64,000 bases of DNA. It comes from Natrinema caseinilyticum. GTDB taxonomy: Archaea; Halobacteriota; Halobacteria; Halobacteriales; Natrialbaceae. The stretch lies in contig NZ_CP100445.1 in assembly GCF_024227435.1 (NCBI RefSeq), positions 3,531,369 through 3,595,368 on the forward strand, in the 5' to 3' direction. Positions 53,658 to 62,249 of this stretch are shown here, piece by piece (the first letter of the stretch is position 1; each line of letters begins with the position of its first letter). A program made the position numbers and the translations under genes. Under the pieces are notes generated by a model, which saw only the letters and a program-made list of their open reading frames with translations, made no database searches and had not been told where the DNA came from.

Positions 53658-54506
53658 CTACGCTGCGTTCGAGTCGCTCTCGTGCCCTCGAGCCGCTGCG
53701 ACGAGGTCGCTTACCCGGTCGCTGGAAACCGGATTCGTCGTCTCACCGTCCCGTTTAATCGCGGTGCCGACGACGACGCCGTCAGCGCCCGCCTCGAGAC
53801 AGTCACGGATCGTCTCGGTCGTCACGCCGCTGCCGACGAACACCGGGGTTCGATCGCATCCTCGCGCTGCGAGCGTTTCCGAGACGCGTTCGACGTCGAC
53901 GAGCGGCGTCTCGACGCCCGTTCCGGGTCCTGAGACGATGACGCCGTCGGCGCGGCCGCGTTCGATCGTTTCGACGGCGGCCCGGTCGATATCTTCGTCA
54001 CCGACCGGGGTGGCGTGTTTGACGTGGACGTCCGCGAGGATTCCGACGTCGGCACCGATCCGGTCTCGGAGCCGAAGCGTCTCGTGCGCTCGTCCTTCGA
54101 GGAGGCCCTGATCGGTCGTCGCCGCGCCGACGTGGACGTTGATCCGGACGAACGAGGCATCGACCGCCGCGGCGATCGAAAGCGCCGCCGCGGCGTCGTT
54201 GCGCAACACGTTGATCCCAACCGGAACGTCGACGGCGCCGGTCACTGCCGTCGCGATGGCGGTCATCTCCGCGACGACGTGTTTCGGCACGTCGTCCGGA
54301 TAGAACGGCGCGTCGCCGAAGTTCTCGAGGACGATGCCGTCGATTCCGCCGGCCTCGAGCCGACGCGCGTCCTCGAGGGCGCGCGATCGGACGGCATCGC
54401 GGTCGCCGTCGAACGCCGGCGCGCCGGGCAGCGCCGGCAGGTGGACCATGCCGACGACGGGACGGTCGGCGTCGAACTCTTCTCCGAACGCTACACCCGT
54501 TCCCAT
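53658..54506 (-). CDS. BtpA/SgcQ family TIM-barrel protein
   Basis: 282 residues from ATG 54506. VVGMVHLPALPGAPAF is the family signature, and GIDGIVLENFGDAPF, VGINVLRNDAAAALSIA and ADGVIVSGPGTG are consistent TIM-barrel strands. The family is named for BtpA, needed for photosystem I stability in cyanobacteria, and SgcQ, a sugar-operon protein. The enzymatic role in archaea is unknown. It is divergent from the old-yellow enzyme gene. Confidence 0.92.
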   Translation of the reverse strand: MGTGVAFGEEFDADRPVVGMVHLPALPGAPAFDGDRDAVRSRALEDARRLEAGGIDGIVLENFGDAPFYPDDVPKHVVAEMTAIATAVTGAVDVPVGINVLRNDAAAALSIAAAVDASFVRINVHVGAATTDQGLLEGRAHETLRLRDRIGADVGILADVHVKHATPVGDEDIDRAAVETIERGRADGVIVSGPGTGVETPLVDVERVSETLAARGCDRTPVFVGSGVTTETIRDCLEAGADGVVVGTAIKRDGETTNPVSSDRVSDLVAAARGHESDSNAA

Positions 54507-54665
54507 GGCCGTTTTTCGTCTGCGATCGGGATAAGTTAGTGTGGCGCGGGAACGGCGTATCGGAGTGCGGTATGGAAACGGCGAGGTGCTTCGAAGGCGA
54601 ACGCGAGTCGGCAATCGCCGCTCCCTTCAGGATCGTTTTCTCCCCGCCGTCACAACGTCCGATCG

Positions 54666-55766
54666 ATGGCTGACCTGCTTGCTCCGCTGTCGCTGCGGGA
54701 CGTGACGAGTCCGAACCGAATCGCCGTGTCGCCGATGTGCCAGTACTCGTGTGCGCCGGACGGCCTCCCGACCGAGTGGCATCGCGTCCACCTCGGCAGC
54801 CGGGCCGTCGGCGGTGCCGGCATCGTCATGACCGAGGCGACCGCGGTCGACCCGGCCGGTCGAATCACGCCACACGACCTGGGGATCTGGAGCGACGATC
54901 ACGCGACGGCGCTCGAGCCGATTACAGACTTCGTTCGCGATCAGGGCGCGCTTCCGGCGATCCAACTCGCCCACGCGGGCCACAAAGCTAGCAAGAAGCG
55001 GCCGTGGGAGGGAAACGTCCCGATTCGACCCGACGACGGCGGCTGGGAGGTAATCTCGCCGTCGCCGGAGGCCTACCCCCCGTTCGACGGCGACCGTCCG
55101 GCGATTCGGAAGGCCGACGGAGACGACATCCAGGACGTGATCGACGCCTATCGGGACGCGGCTCGGCGCTCGCTCACCGCCGGATTCGAAATCGTCGAGA
55201 TTCACGCGGCCCACGGCTACCTGCTTCACGAGTTCCTCTCGCCGGTCACGAACCGCCGGACGGACGACTACGGCGGCGGCTTCGAGAACCGAACGCGCTT
55301 GCTCCGGGACGTCGTCGCGGCGGTCCGTGAGGTCTGGCCCGACGGAAAGCCACTTTTCGTCCGCATCTCGGGGACCGACTGGCTCGACGACCGCGAGTCG
55401 TGGACCGTCGACCAATCGGCGCGCCTCGCGGCCGACCTGGCCGACCTGGGCGTCGATCTGATCGACGTCAGTTCGGGGGGAATTCACCCCGATCAGACGG
55501 TCTCCGGCGGGCCGAACTTTCAGGTGCCGCTGGCCGAACGGGTTCGCGAGGGTGCCGACGTCGCGGTCGGCGCTGTCGGCGGCGTCACGGAAGCCGAACA
55601 GGCGGACGCGCTGGTTCGCAACGGACGGGCCGACCTCGTCCTCGTCGGCCGGGAGTTCCTCCGGGATCCGTACTTCGGCCTCCGCGCTGTCGGTGCTCTC
55701 GAGCGCGATCCGGAAGCGGTCGCCGAGCAGTGGCCGGTCCAGTATCGACGGGCCGCCCGCCGGTGA
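54666..55766 (+). CDS. NADH:flavin oxidoreductase (old yellow enzyme, YqjM class)
   Basis: 366 residues. FMN-site and catalytic motifs: CQYSCAPDGLPTEWH near the start with the modulating Cys of the YqjM class, QLAHAGHKAS, HAAHGYLLHEFLSPVTNRR and GLVLVGREFLRDPYF-like strand at the end. These enzymes reduce activated C=C bonds using NAD(P)H and FMN. The physiological substrate is unknown. It converges on the aldolase gene with 22 bases between stops. Confidence 0.93.
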   Translation: MADLLAPLSLRDVTSPNRIAVSPMCQYSCAPDGLPTEWHRVHLGSRAVGGAGIVMTEATAVDPAGRITPHDLGIWSDDHATALEPITDFVRDQGALPAIQLAHAGHKASKKRPWEGNVPIRPDDGGWEVISPSPEAYPPFDGDRPAIRKADGDDIQDVIDAYRDAARRSLTAGFEIVEIHAAHGYLLHEFLSPVTNRRTDDYGGGFENRTRLLRDVVAAVREVWPDGKPLFVRISGTDWLDDRESWTVDQSARLAADLADLGVDLIDVSSGGIHPDQTVSGGPNFQVPLAERVREGADVAVGAVGGVTEAEQADALVRNGRADLVLVGREFLRDPYFGLRAVGALERDPEAVAEQWPVQYRRAARR

Positions 55767-55788
55767 GCCGCCGGTTCCGACGACGCAC

Positions 55789-56577
55789 CTAGCCGTGGTC
55801 GTAGTCGTCCAGCCAGCCCGACACTGACGACTGCAAGGCGCCGGTCGTCGTCCCGATATTCAGGAGTTGGTACCCGTTTTCGGCCTTCCGATTGACGTCG
55901 TCCATGCCGAAACCGAGTCCGCCGACGGGAACGCCCGCGTCGACGGCCGCCGATCGAATCGTTTCGACGGCTTCCGCGACCGCTTCGTGGTCGAACTCAC
56001 CCGGATGTCCCAGCGAGACGGAGAGATCCAGCGGGCCGATGAAGACGAATCCGAGTTCGGGGACCTCGAGAATTGCCGCGAGGTCGTCGAGCGCGTCTTC
56101 GGTTTCGACGGTGACGCCGACGACGACCGATTCGTCCTCGCTCGACACGTAATCGTCGGTCAGTCCCCAGCGACCCGCGCGAGGTGAGGCCATGCCGCGG
56201 CGGCCGGGTTCGCCGTCGTACTCGAACCGACCGGCCCGCACCGCCGCCTCGAGTTCCTCGGCGCTGCCGACCCGCGGGAGGAAGACGTTCCGAACGCCGG
56301 CGTCGAGTGCCTTTCGGACGAGCGTGGGATCGCTATCCGGAACCCGGACCAGCAACTCGGCGTCGGTCCCTTCTACCGCCCGGAGAAGTGCCTCCAGTCG
56401 GTCCGCGTCCCACGGGCTCGGTCCGCCGTGTTCGAGGTCGATCCAGACGAAGTCGAGACCCATCGTGGCGTAGAGTTCGACGACGGTCGGACTGTACGTG
56501 TTGTCCAGGACGCCGAGCGAGACCTCGCCGGCCTCGAGCGAGTCGCGGAGCGCGTTTCCGCGCGGACTGTGACTCAT
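55789..56577 (-). CDS. HpcH/HpaI-type class II aldolase
   Basis: 262 residues from ATG 56577. Metal and substrate motifs: DFVWIDLEHGGPS, then AGVRNVFLPRVGSAEE, followed by VGVTVETEDALDD, the Mg-binding Glu/Asp strand, and a conserved PLDLSVSLG. The family includes 2-keto-3-deoxy-L-rhamnonate and 4-hydroxy-2-oxoheptanedioate aldolases. It splits 2-oxo acids to pyruvate and an aldehyde. The exact substrate is not clear. The thioredoxin-like gene lies 77 bases upstream on the same strand. Confidence 0.92.
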   Translation of the reverse strand: MSHSPRGNALRDSLEAGEVSLGVLDNTYSPTVVELYATMGLDFVWIDLEHGGPSPWDADRLEALLRAVEGTDAELLVRVPDSDPTLVRKALDAGVRNVFLPRVGSAEELEAAVRAGRFEYDGEPGRRGMASPRAGRWGLTDDYVSSEDESVVVGVTVETEDALDDLAAILEVPELGFVFIGPLDLSVSLGHPGEFDHEAVAEAVETIRSAAVDAGVPVGGLGFGMDDVNRKAENGYQLLNIGTTTGALQSSVSGWLDDYDHG

Positions 56578-56654
56578 GGCCTCGCCTACTACGGCGACCA
56601 CTAAAACGGAGCGTCCACCCGTCGGGGGCGGAGACGGTCACCGGCCGGGGAAAC

Positions 56655-57218
56655 TCATTCGTCTTTCCACTTGATCGAGCACCCGCGAGAGGGCTGCCAC
56701 TCGAGGTCGACGGCCTCGCCCGCGAGTACGGACTCGATCGCTTCGCGGATGTGAAACCGGGACGGCTCGTCGTCCGGATTGAGCGCGTCGTCGAGGCGGC
56801 CGTGGTAGACCAGCCGGAACTCCCCGTCCGTGCGGTCGAAGAGAAACGGATCCGGCGTACAGACCGCCCCGTACTCGCGGGCGACGTCTTGACGTTCGTC
56901 GCGCAGGTAGGCGTCGTAGTCGATCGTCCCGTCCGCGACGTACTCCCGCATCGTTTCGAACGAGTCCTCGGGATACGCCTCGGCGTCGTTGGGATTGATG
57001 CCGACGACCGCGACGTCGTCGTATTCCGCGGCCAGTTCGTTCAGCAGGTCGAACTTCGCTTTCGCGTACGGGCAGTGGTTGCACGTGAAGACGAACAAGA
57101 GCGCCTCGACGTCGGCGAACGACGCGAGCGAATACGTCTCACCGTCGGTGCCCTCGAGTTCGAAGTCGGGTGCGATATCGCCGGCCGCGAGTTCGGATTC
57201 CGATTCCGTCAGGACCAT
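56655..57218 (-). CDS. Thioredoxin family protein (AhpC/TSA-type)
   Basis: 187 residues. FTCNHCPYAKAKFDLLN contains the redox CNHC motif (with NHC as in the AhpC-related redoxin set) and VVGINPNDAEAYPEDSF is a conserved following strand; CTPDPFLFDRTDGE carries a cis-proline. A C-terminal Cys in RGCSIKW could be a resolving residue. There is no signal peptide, so it is cytoplasmic. Peroxide or thiol metabolism is inferred. Confidence 0.9.
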   Translation of the reverse strand: MVLTESESELAAGDIAPDFELEGTDGETYSLASFADVEALLFVFTCNHCPYAKAKFDLLNELAAEYDDVAVVGINPNDAEAYPEDSFETMREYVADGTIDYDAYLRDERQDVAREYGAVCTPDPFLFDRTDGEFRLVYHGRLDDALNPDDEPSRFHIREAIESVLAGEAVDLEWQPSRGCSIKWKDE

Positions 57219-57442
57219 ACCGAGTATTCGGCTCGTCCGTCCTTAATCGTCACGTTCGTTTCTCGTCGTCGCGTCCGTCCGGTGTCGTCGCGCTCGTCGC
57301 GACCGGCGGGCTCGAGTCTGCGGTCTGGCGCCGCCGGCACGGTCGGATTACGACGCGGAGCCTCGGACGGGCGTACAGCCCGTCACGACTGTTCGGATAG
57401 TTGCAATAACGTATTATCTGGCTCCGCGTCGTCCATCGAAGC

Positions 57443-57892
57443 ATGCAAGGATTGCGCTGGCTCCAGATGACCGACGACGAGATAGGCGAGTTCCTCGGGC
57501 GGGGTGGGACGGGAGTCATTTCGTTCGCACCGGAGTCCGGCGACCCGCCGGTCTCGATACCGGTCTCGTACGGATTCAACGAGGACGAACAACTGTTCTA
57601 CTACCAGCTATCGTTTCCGCGAGACAGCAGGAAAGGTGAACTGGTCGACAAACCCGTCTCTTTCGTCGTGTTCGACGAGATCGACGACAAGTGGCAAAGC
57701 GTCATCGCATCGGGTACGCTCGACGATCTCGAGGACACGCCGTACGAGTCGGCCACGATACAGGGGATGTGGGCGATCCAGATCCCCAGAGTCGACATCT
57801 TCGAGCGGCCGCGAGAGGAGGTCACGTTCCGGTTCTACTATCTCGATCCCGACACGTTGACGGGTCGGAAGGAAGTCCCGTCCCGGCCCTGA
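57443..57892 (+). CDS. Pyridoxamine 5'-phosphate oxidase-like FMN-binding protein
   Basis: 149 residues. The split beta-barrel is suggested by GGTGVISFAPESGDPPVSIPVSYGF, QLFYYQLSF, KPVSFVVFDEIDDKWQSVIASG and a C-terminal FRFYYLDPDTLTGRKE. FMN-binding by this fold is typical of PNPOx-like and nitroreductase-related proteins that bind flavin or F420. The family is large and mostly uncharacterised in haloarchaea. It stands alone with a divergent gene upstream. Confidence 0.82.
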   Translation: MQGLRWLQMTDDEIGEFLGRGGTGVISFAPESGDPPVSIPVSYGFNEDEQLFYYQLSFPRDSRKGELVDKPVSFVVFDEIDDKWQSVIASGTLDDLEDTPYESATIQGMWAIQIPRVDIFERPREEVTFRFYYLDPDTLTGRKEVPSRP

Positions 57893-57933
57893 CCGCGATA
57901 CGGGGGCGCGTCCATCGCGTTCTCGAGCGGCTC

Positions 57934-58161
57934 TTACCCGAAGAGTTCCGCGACCGAAAGGAGGTGACCGGGGACGATCAGCAAGGCGAACCCGCCGAGG
58001 ATCAACATCAGCGGGAGGACGAGCAGTCCCATGTCCGTCAGTAGCCAGAGGCCGAGACCAGCAACGACGCCGAGCAGGCCGACGAGTCGGAGGAGCCACA
58101 CGAACGCTCCCTCGAGTTCCGAGTCGGCGATCACGTCTACGAGTTCGAGTACGTCGTCCAT
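57934..58161 (-). CDS. Small two-helix membrane protein
   Basis: 75 residues from ATG 58161. A short acidic N-terminus (MDDVLELVDVIADSELEG) precedes two hydrophobic helices (FVWLLRLVGLLGVVAGLGLW and TDMGLLVLPLMLILGGFALL) joined by a short loop, ending HLLSVAELFG. The reading frame extends further upstream but is basic there. Function is unknown. It converges with the preceding flavoprotein gene. Confidence 0.75.
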   Translation of the reverse strand: MDDVLELVDVIADSELEGAFVWLLRLVGLLGVVAGLGLWLLTDMGLLVLPLMLILGGFALLIVPGHLLSVAELFG

Positions 58162-58502
58162 AGCCGGCCGGATGTGGCTGCCGAAGGGCCTTAGTATCAC
58201 TGCTGCTCGGTCAGGCGAGGTCCACCCACCTTTAAACGCGCACGCGGCCACTCGACCGGGACGCATCAGCCGACGCTCAGTTCGCGCACGTGGTTCGGCG
58301 CTGGGCACGCCCACACGATTCGGCGTCCGGTTCGTCCGACCTCGAGAACGAGTTATTTGTTCCTCGGCCGACAGGCATGCACATATGGGAGGAATGCGGT
58401 TTCAGGCTAGAACGGAGGGCTGTATCGACGGTATCCGTCCGTTCGAGAGTGGCAGTCTATCGACGACTCACATATTTGTACCTTCGCAATAATCGACGGG
58501 AT
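58162..58502. other. Divergent promoter region
   Basis: 340 bases without a supported gene. CATATTTG at 58471-58478 is the likely TATA box for the acidic protein, 28 bases before its ATG. CCTTTAAA near 58230 may serve the leftward gene. No RNA signature is seen. Confidence 0.5.
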
Positions 58503-59114
58503 ATGCAAACGCTCGAGGTCACCGACGAACAGTACGCGTTCATCCACCACCTCCGGGAGGAGATATCCGAATCGGTCGTCGGCAAGTACGGGTTCGTCCG
58601 CGAACGGGACGCCGTCCAGTTTCTGATAGACAATCTCGACGAGGACACCGAAATCGACGCCGACGGTGACGTCGACTCCTCGGCGACGGACGACGTATCC
58701 GCGTCCGTCGTGGCCGCCATCGACGGCGAGGTCGATCCGACCGAACTCGAGGAAGTGTCGTACATCGAAACCGAGACCATCGACGCCGACGAGACCTCGG
58801 ACGACGAGTCCGACGGCGCGGCGTCCGACCCGGACGCCGCCGGTGATTCGGAGTCGTTCGACGCCGACGATGCGGACGGCGAGGCGGCGGGCGACGGCGA
58901 CGACACGAACGCGACGGCGGCCGGTGACGTCGGCTCGGCCGACGACGACGACATGTTAGACGAGATGATGAGCCTGCTCGAGACCCACGACGACAAGTGG
59001 GAGGAGGCGACCTCGCCGGACTATCGATACGCCGTCGAACTTCCCGACGGATCGACCGACCAGGTCCAGACGAGAGACGACGTTCGGGCGTTGCTGTTCA
59101 AAAACTATCGGTGA
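58503..59114 (+). CDS. Acidic haloarchaeal protein with conserved N-terminal domain
   Basis: 203 residues from ATG 58503. The N-terminal 45 residues (MQTLEVTDEQYAFIHHLREE, then VGKYGFVRERDAVQFLIDNL) look conserved and may be a small helical binding domain; a long Asp/Glu/Ala/Ser-rich stretch follows; the last 45 residues (LLETHDDKWEEATSPDYRYA, ending DVRALLFKNYR) again look ordered. Such low-complexity acidic linkers are common in halophiles. No known function. It has its own TATA box and lies directly before the Lrp regulator. Confidence 0.8.
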   Translation: MQTLEVTDEQYAFIHHLREEISESVVGKYGFVRERDAVQFLIDNLDEDTEIDADGDVDSSATDDVSASVVAAIDGEVDPTELEEVSYIETETIDADETSDDESDGAASDPDAAGDSESFDADDADGEAAGDGDDTNATAAGDVGSADDDDMLDEMMSLLETHDDKWEEATSPDYRYAVELPDGSTDQVQTRDDVRALLFKNYR

Positions 59115-59167
59115 GCCGCTCCCGCAAAAGCGCGCGTCTCGTCGCGACCGACGAACGAGAACGGTAG

Positions 59168-59175
59168 AACTTTAC
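59168..59175 (+). promoter_or_regulatory. TATA-like box of the Lrp-aminotransferase unit
   Basis: AACTTTAC lies about 28 bases before ATG 59199, suggesting a leaderless mRNA for the Lrp gene and, with it, the aminotransferase. Confidence 0.5.
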
Positions 59176-59198
59176 TCGCGCTCGCGCTTGCAAGCGGT

Positions 59199-59684
59199 AT
59201 GAGCGAACGCGAGGTGCTCGAGTTGCTTCGTGAGAACGCGCGGTACTCCGCGGCGGACATCGCGCGAATGACCGACCTCGACGAGCGAGAGGTCGAGGCA
59301 GCAATCGAGGAACTCGAGGCGGCAGGCCTCGTCCGGGGCTATCAGGCGGTCGTCGACTGGGATCGGCTCGAGGACGAACGCGTCCGCGCCGAGGTCGAAT
59401 TGAACGTCCGTCTCGACCGCGAGACGGGATACGACGACATCGCCGAGCGACTCGCGCGGTTCCCGCAGGTGAAAGCCCTGCGACTGGTCAGCGGCGACTA
59501 CGACTTCGACATGGAAGTCGAGGGCGACTCCATCCGCGAGGTGTCCCAGTTCATCAGCGAAAAGGTCGCGCCCGTCCCCGAGATCACCCAGACGGTCACC
59601 CATTACGTCATGACTTCCTACAAGGAAAACGGGATCGAACTCGGCGACGGCGAAGACGACGACCGCCTCTCGTTTTCACCCTGA
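59199..59684 (+). CDS. Lrp/AsnC family transcriptional regulator
   Basis: 161 residues. The winged helix MSEREVLELLRENARYSAAD with RMTDLDEREVEAAIEELE is the DNA-binding part, and the RAM domain with VRAEVELNVRL, VKALRLVSGDYDFDMEV and VTHYVM binds amino acids or mediates oligomers. Lrp-type regulators sense amino acids and adjust metabolism. The stop is two bases from the aminotransferase start, so the two are co-transcribed; regulation of that gene is plausible. Confidence 0.93.
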   Translation: MSEREVLELLRENARYSAADIARMTDLDEREVEAAIEELEAAGLVRGYQAVVDWDRLEDERVRAEVELNVRLDRETGYDDIAERLARFPQVKALRLVSGDYDFDMEVEGDSIREVSQFISEKVAPVPEITQTVTHYVMTSYKENGIELGDGEDDDRLSFSP

Positions 59685-59686
59685 TC

Positions 59687-60844
59687 ATGACGTTCGAACT
59701 GTCAGACCGCGTGCAGACGGTCCCGCCGTCGGGGATCCGGCGTTTCTTCGAGATCGCCGAGGAACGCGACGAAGTCATCTCGCTGGGCGTGGGCGAACCG
59801 GACTTCGCGACCCCGTGGGCGGCCCGCGACGCCGCGATAACGTCGCTCGAGCAAGGCAAAACGTCGTACACGGCGAATCGGGGCAAGCGCGAACTCCGCG
59901 AGGCGATCGCCGACTACGTCGCCGACCGATTCGACCTGGGCTACGATCCCGACGAGGAGATCCTCGTCACGGCGGGCGCGAGCGAGGCTGTCGATCTGGC
60001 CTTTCGGGCGTTCGTCGACCCCGGCGACACGGTCGCGATCGCCCAGCCGTCGTACATCTCCTACGAGCCGGGCGTGATCTTCGCAGGAGGCGAGGTGCTG
60101 CCCGTCCCGACGAGAGAGGAAGACGAGTTCCGACTCACCGTCGAGGGCCTAGAGCGGGCCGGTGCGGCCGAGGCCGACCTGCTGGTGCTTTGCTACCCGA
60201 ACAACCCGACCGGGGCGATCATGTCCGCCGACGACCTCGAGCCGATCGCCGAGTACGCCCGCGAGCACGACTTGACGGTCCTCTCGGACGAGATTTACGC
60301 CGAATTGACCTACGACGGTGACCACACCTCGATCGCGAGCTTCGAGGGGATGCGCGAGCGCACCATCGTCTTCAACGGCTTCTCGAAGGCCCACGCGATG
60401 ACCGGCCTTCGGCTCGGATACGCGCTGGGCCCCGCCGACGCCATCGGTGCGATGAACAAGATCCACCAGTACACGATGCTCTCGGCACCGACGACGGCCC
60501 AGTACGCCGCGATCGAGGCCCTCGACTCCTGTGCGAACGACGTCCGGGAGATGGTCGATCAGTACGACCGGCGGCGACGGTTCGTCCTCTCACGGTTCCG
60601 CGAGATCGGGATGGACGTCTTCGAGGCGAAGGGCGCGTTCTACTGCTTCCCCGAGGTGCCCGAGGGCTTCACCGCGGAGGAATTCGCCGAGGACGTCCTC
60701 CGCGAACAGGGCGTCGCCGTCGTGCCGGGCGACGTCTTCGGCGACGGCGGCGCGGGCCACCTCCGAATCTCGTACGCGACCGGCCTCGAGGAACTGCGTA
60801 ACGCGCTCAATCGAATCGAGGCGTTCGTCGCGGATCACGCCTGA
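59687..60844 (+). CDS. Pyridoxal-phosphate-dependent aminotransferase (class I/II)
   Basis: 385 residues. The cofactor lysine is in NGFSKAHAMTGLRLGY; CYPNNPTGAIMSADD and TAGASEAVDLAFRAF are substrate and phosphate motifs, and DEIYAELTYDG is typical of aspartate/aromatic aminotransferases of class I. The specific amino acid is unclear; archaeal homologues cover aspartate, aromatic, alanine and branched-chain substrates. It is co-transcribed with the Lrp regulator. Confidence 0.95.
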   Translation: MTFELSDRVQTVPPSGIRRFFEIAEERDEVISLGVGEPDFATPWAARDAAITSLEQGKTSYTANRGKRELREAIADYVADRFDLGYDPDEEILVTAGASEAVDLAFRAFVDPGDTVAIAQPSYISYEPGVIFAGGEVLPVPTREEDEFRLTVEGLERAGAAEADLLVLCYPNNPTGAIMSADDLEPIAEYAREHDLTVLSDEIYAELTYDGDHTSIASFEGMRERTIVFNGFSKAHAMTGLRLGYALGPADAIGAMNKIHQYTMLSAPTTAQYAAIEALDSCANDVREMVDQYDRRRRFVLSRFREIGMDVFEAKGAFYCFPEVPEGFTAEEFAEDVLREQGVAVVPGDVFGDGGAGHLRISYATGLEELRNALNRIEAFVADHA

Positions 60845-60979
60845 CACCGCTCGATCCCGCTTTCGGAGTCAGGAATCGGCAACCGAACCGTCTCCGGTGT
60901 GTGGAACGGTAGTCCGCTCGGCGTCGGGCGACCGAACCGTCCCGGCCGGGGTACCCGGCCCTTTCTCGAAGCATTCGAC

Positions 60980-61330
60980 TCAGGGCTCGAGCGCGTTCTC
61001 CTCGAGCCAGGCGCCGGCCCAGCATTCGATTTCGTCGAAGACCGGCTCGAGCGATTCGCCCTTGGCGGTGAGGCTGTAGAAGGTTGCGACGGGGGCGTCC
61101 TCTTCGAGACGGCGCTGGACGAATCCCATCTCACCGAGGTCGTCGAGGACGCGCGAGAGGGTCCGCGCGTTCGCGCCGGTCGAGCGCTTGAGTTCGTTAA
61201 AACGCTGTTCGCCGCCCAGCAACTCGTGTAGGACGGCGAGGCGCCATTGGGATCCAATCTGCTCGAGGGAGGCGATGACGGGGCAGGCATCCGCGTTTCG
61301 CTCGCGGGAACTGGTCTGTGGCGATGACAT
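60980..61330 (-). CDS. HxlR family winged-helix regulator
   Basis: 116 residues. CPVIASLEQIGSQWRLAVL is the family N-terminus, with the Cys used by redox-sensing members; RFNELKRSTGANARTLSRVL is the recognition helix region and FYSLTAKGESLEPV the wing. HxlR regulators are dimers, often activated by thiol modification, that control enzymes for aldehyde or redox stress. It is divergent from the flavin reductase gene, and two palindromes lie between them. Regulation of that gene is a natural inference. Confidence 0.92.
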   Translation of the reverse strand: MSSPQTSSRERNADACPVIASLEQIGSQWRLAVLHELLGGEQRFNELKRSTGANARTLSRVLDDLGEMGFVQRRLEEDAPVATFYSLTAKGESLEPVFDEIECWAGAWLEENALEP

Positions 61331-61342
61331 CGATGTGTTCTG

Positions 61343-61403
61343 CGTTCGCGTACGTTACGAACGGCTTTAGTAGTTCGCTTCCGAACCGGATAACATTATG
61401 TTA
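61343..61403. promoter_or_regulatory. Candidate HxlR operator region
   Basis: CGTTCG (61343-61348) and CGAACG (61358-61363) form an inverted repeat with a 9-base spacer just upstream of the HxlR start. A perfect palindrome TAACAT-T-ATGTTA lies at 61391-61403. Both sit between the divergent starts. Confidence 0.5.
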
Positions 61404-61465
61404 GTAGATAGCGCGATGGCTGCCGCGACACCGATGGCCCCGAACCGACGGTTCGAGGGTGAACC

Positions 61466-62095
61466 ATGACGGAGAACGAGTCGACCGCCGAGGAGGCGGC
61501 TCCCGCACTGGAGATCGACGCGGACGAGCACGATCGAACGCTCTATCGGATCCTCTCGAGCGCGGTCGTCCCGCGACCGATCGCGTGGGTGAGTACGCGA
61601 AGCGAAGCCGGCGTCGACAACCTCGCGCCGTACAGCTTCTTTACCGTCGCTTCGGTTGAACCGCCGGTCCTGCTGTTTGCGCCCGTCGACGGCGCAGACG
61701 GGCTCAAAGACACGCCGCGTAACGCCCGCGACACCGGCGAGTTCGTCGTCAATCTCGTCACCGAGGAACTGGCCGCGGCGATGAACGACACCAGCGCGAC
61801 GCTGGCGGCCGGCGACAGCGAATTCGACCACGCGGGCATCGAGCGCGCCGACTCGAGCGCGGTCGAACCGCCGCGCGTCGCGGACGCGAAGGTGGCCTTC
61901 GAGTGTACCCTGCACGACCTCGTCGACGTCGGCGGTTCGACGCTCGTCCTCGGCGAGGTTCGTCGCGTCCACCTCGCGGAATCCGTGACGACCGACGGGA
62001 AGATCGACGTCGACGAAATCGACGCCGTCGGGCGGCTCGCGGGGAGTCGATACGCCCGAACCGCAGACCGGTTCTCGCTCGAGCGGCCGCCGTAA
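61466..62095 (+). CDS. Flavin reductase-like FMN-binding protein
   Basis: 209 residues. SSAVVPRPIAWVSTRSEAGV, NLAPYSFFTVASVEPPVLLF, TPRNARDTGEFVVNLVTEE and a C-terminal LAGSRYARTADRF mark the flavin-reductase-like split barrel that binds FMN. Such proteins reduce flavins with NAD(P)H or bind flavin for partner oxygenases. The gene is divergent from the HxlR regulator and probably under its control, as in other HxlR-flavoprotein pairs. Substrate unknown. Confidence 0.9.
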   Translation: MTENESTAEEAAPALEIDADEHDRTLYRILSSAVVPRPIAWVSTRSEAGVDNLAPYSFFTVASVEPPVLLFAPVDGADGLKDTPRNARDTGEFVVNLVTEELAAAMNDTSATLAAGDSEFDHAGIERADSSAVEPPRVADAKVAFECTLHDLVDVGGSTLVLGEVRRVHLAESVTTDGKIDVDEIDAVGRLAGSRYARTADRFSLERPP

Positions 62096-62195
62096 GGCGA
62101 GTTCCGCGAGGCGAAGGCGGCGACTGCTCTCGGACTGCGAAATCCGTTCAGCACACAGGCCGCTCTGTGTGCCCGCTTTCGTCCGATTTCGAGGG

Positions 62196-62216
62196 GTCAC
62201 TCATATAGACAGTGAC
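62196..62216. promoter_or_regulatory. TATA box flanked by a perfect inverted repeat
   Basis: GTCACT (62196-62201) and AGTGAC (62211-62216) are exact inverted copies around CATATAG (62202-62208), the likely TATA box of the CHRD-NosL gene. A regulator bound here would block the promoter. Confidence 0.55.
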
Positions 62217-62249
62217 GTTTCAAGTGTCGCCTTTAGGATCGAAACCAGC

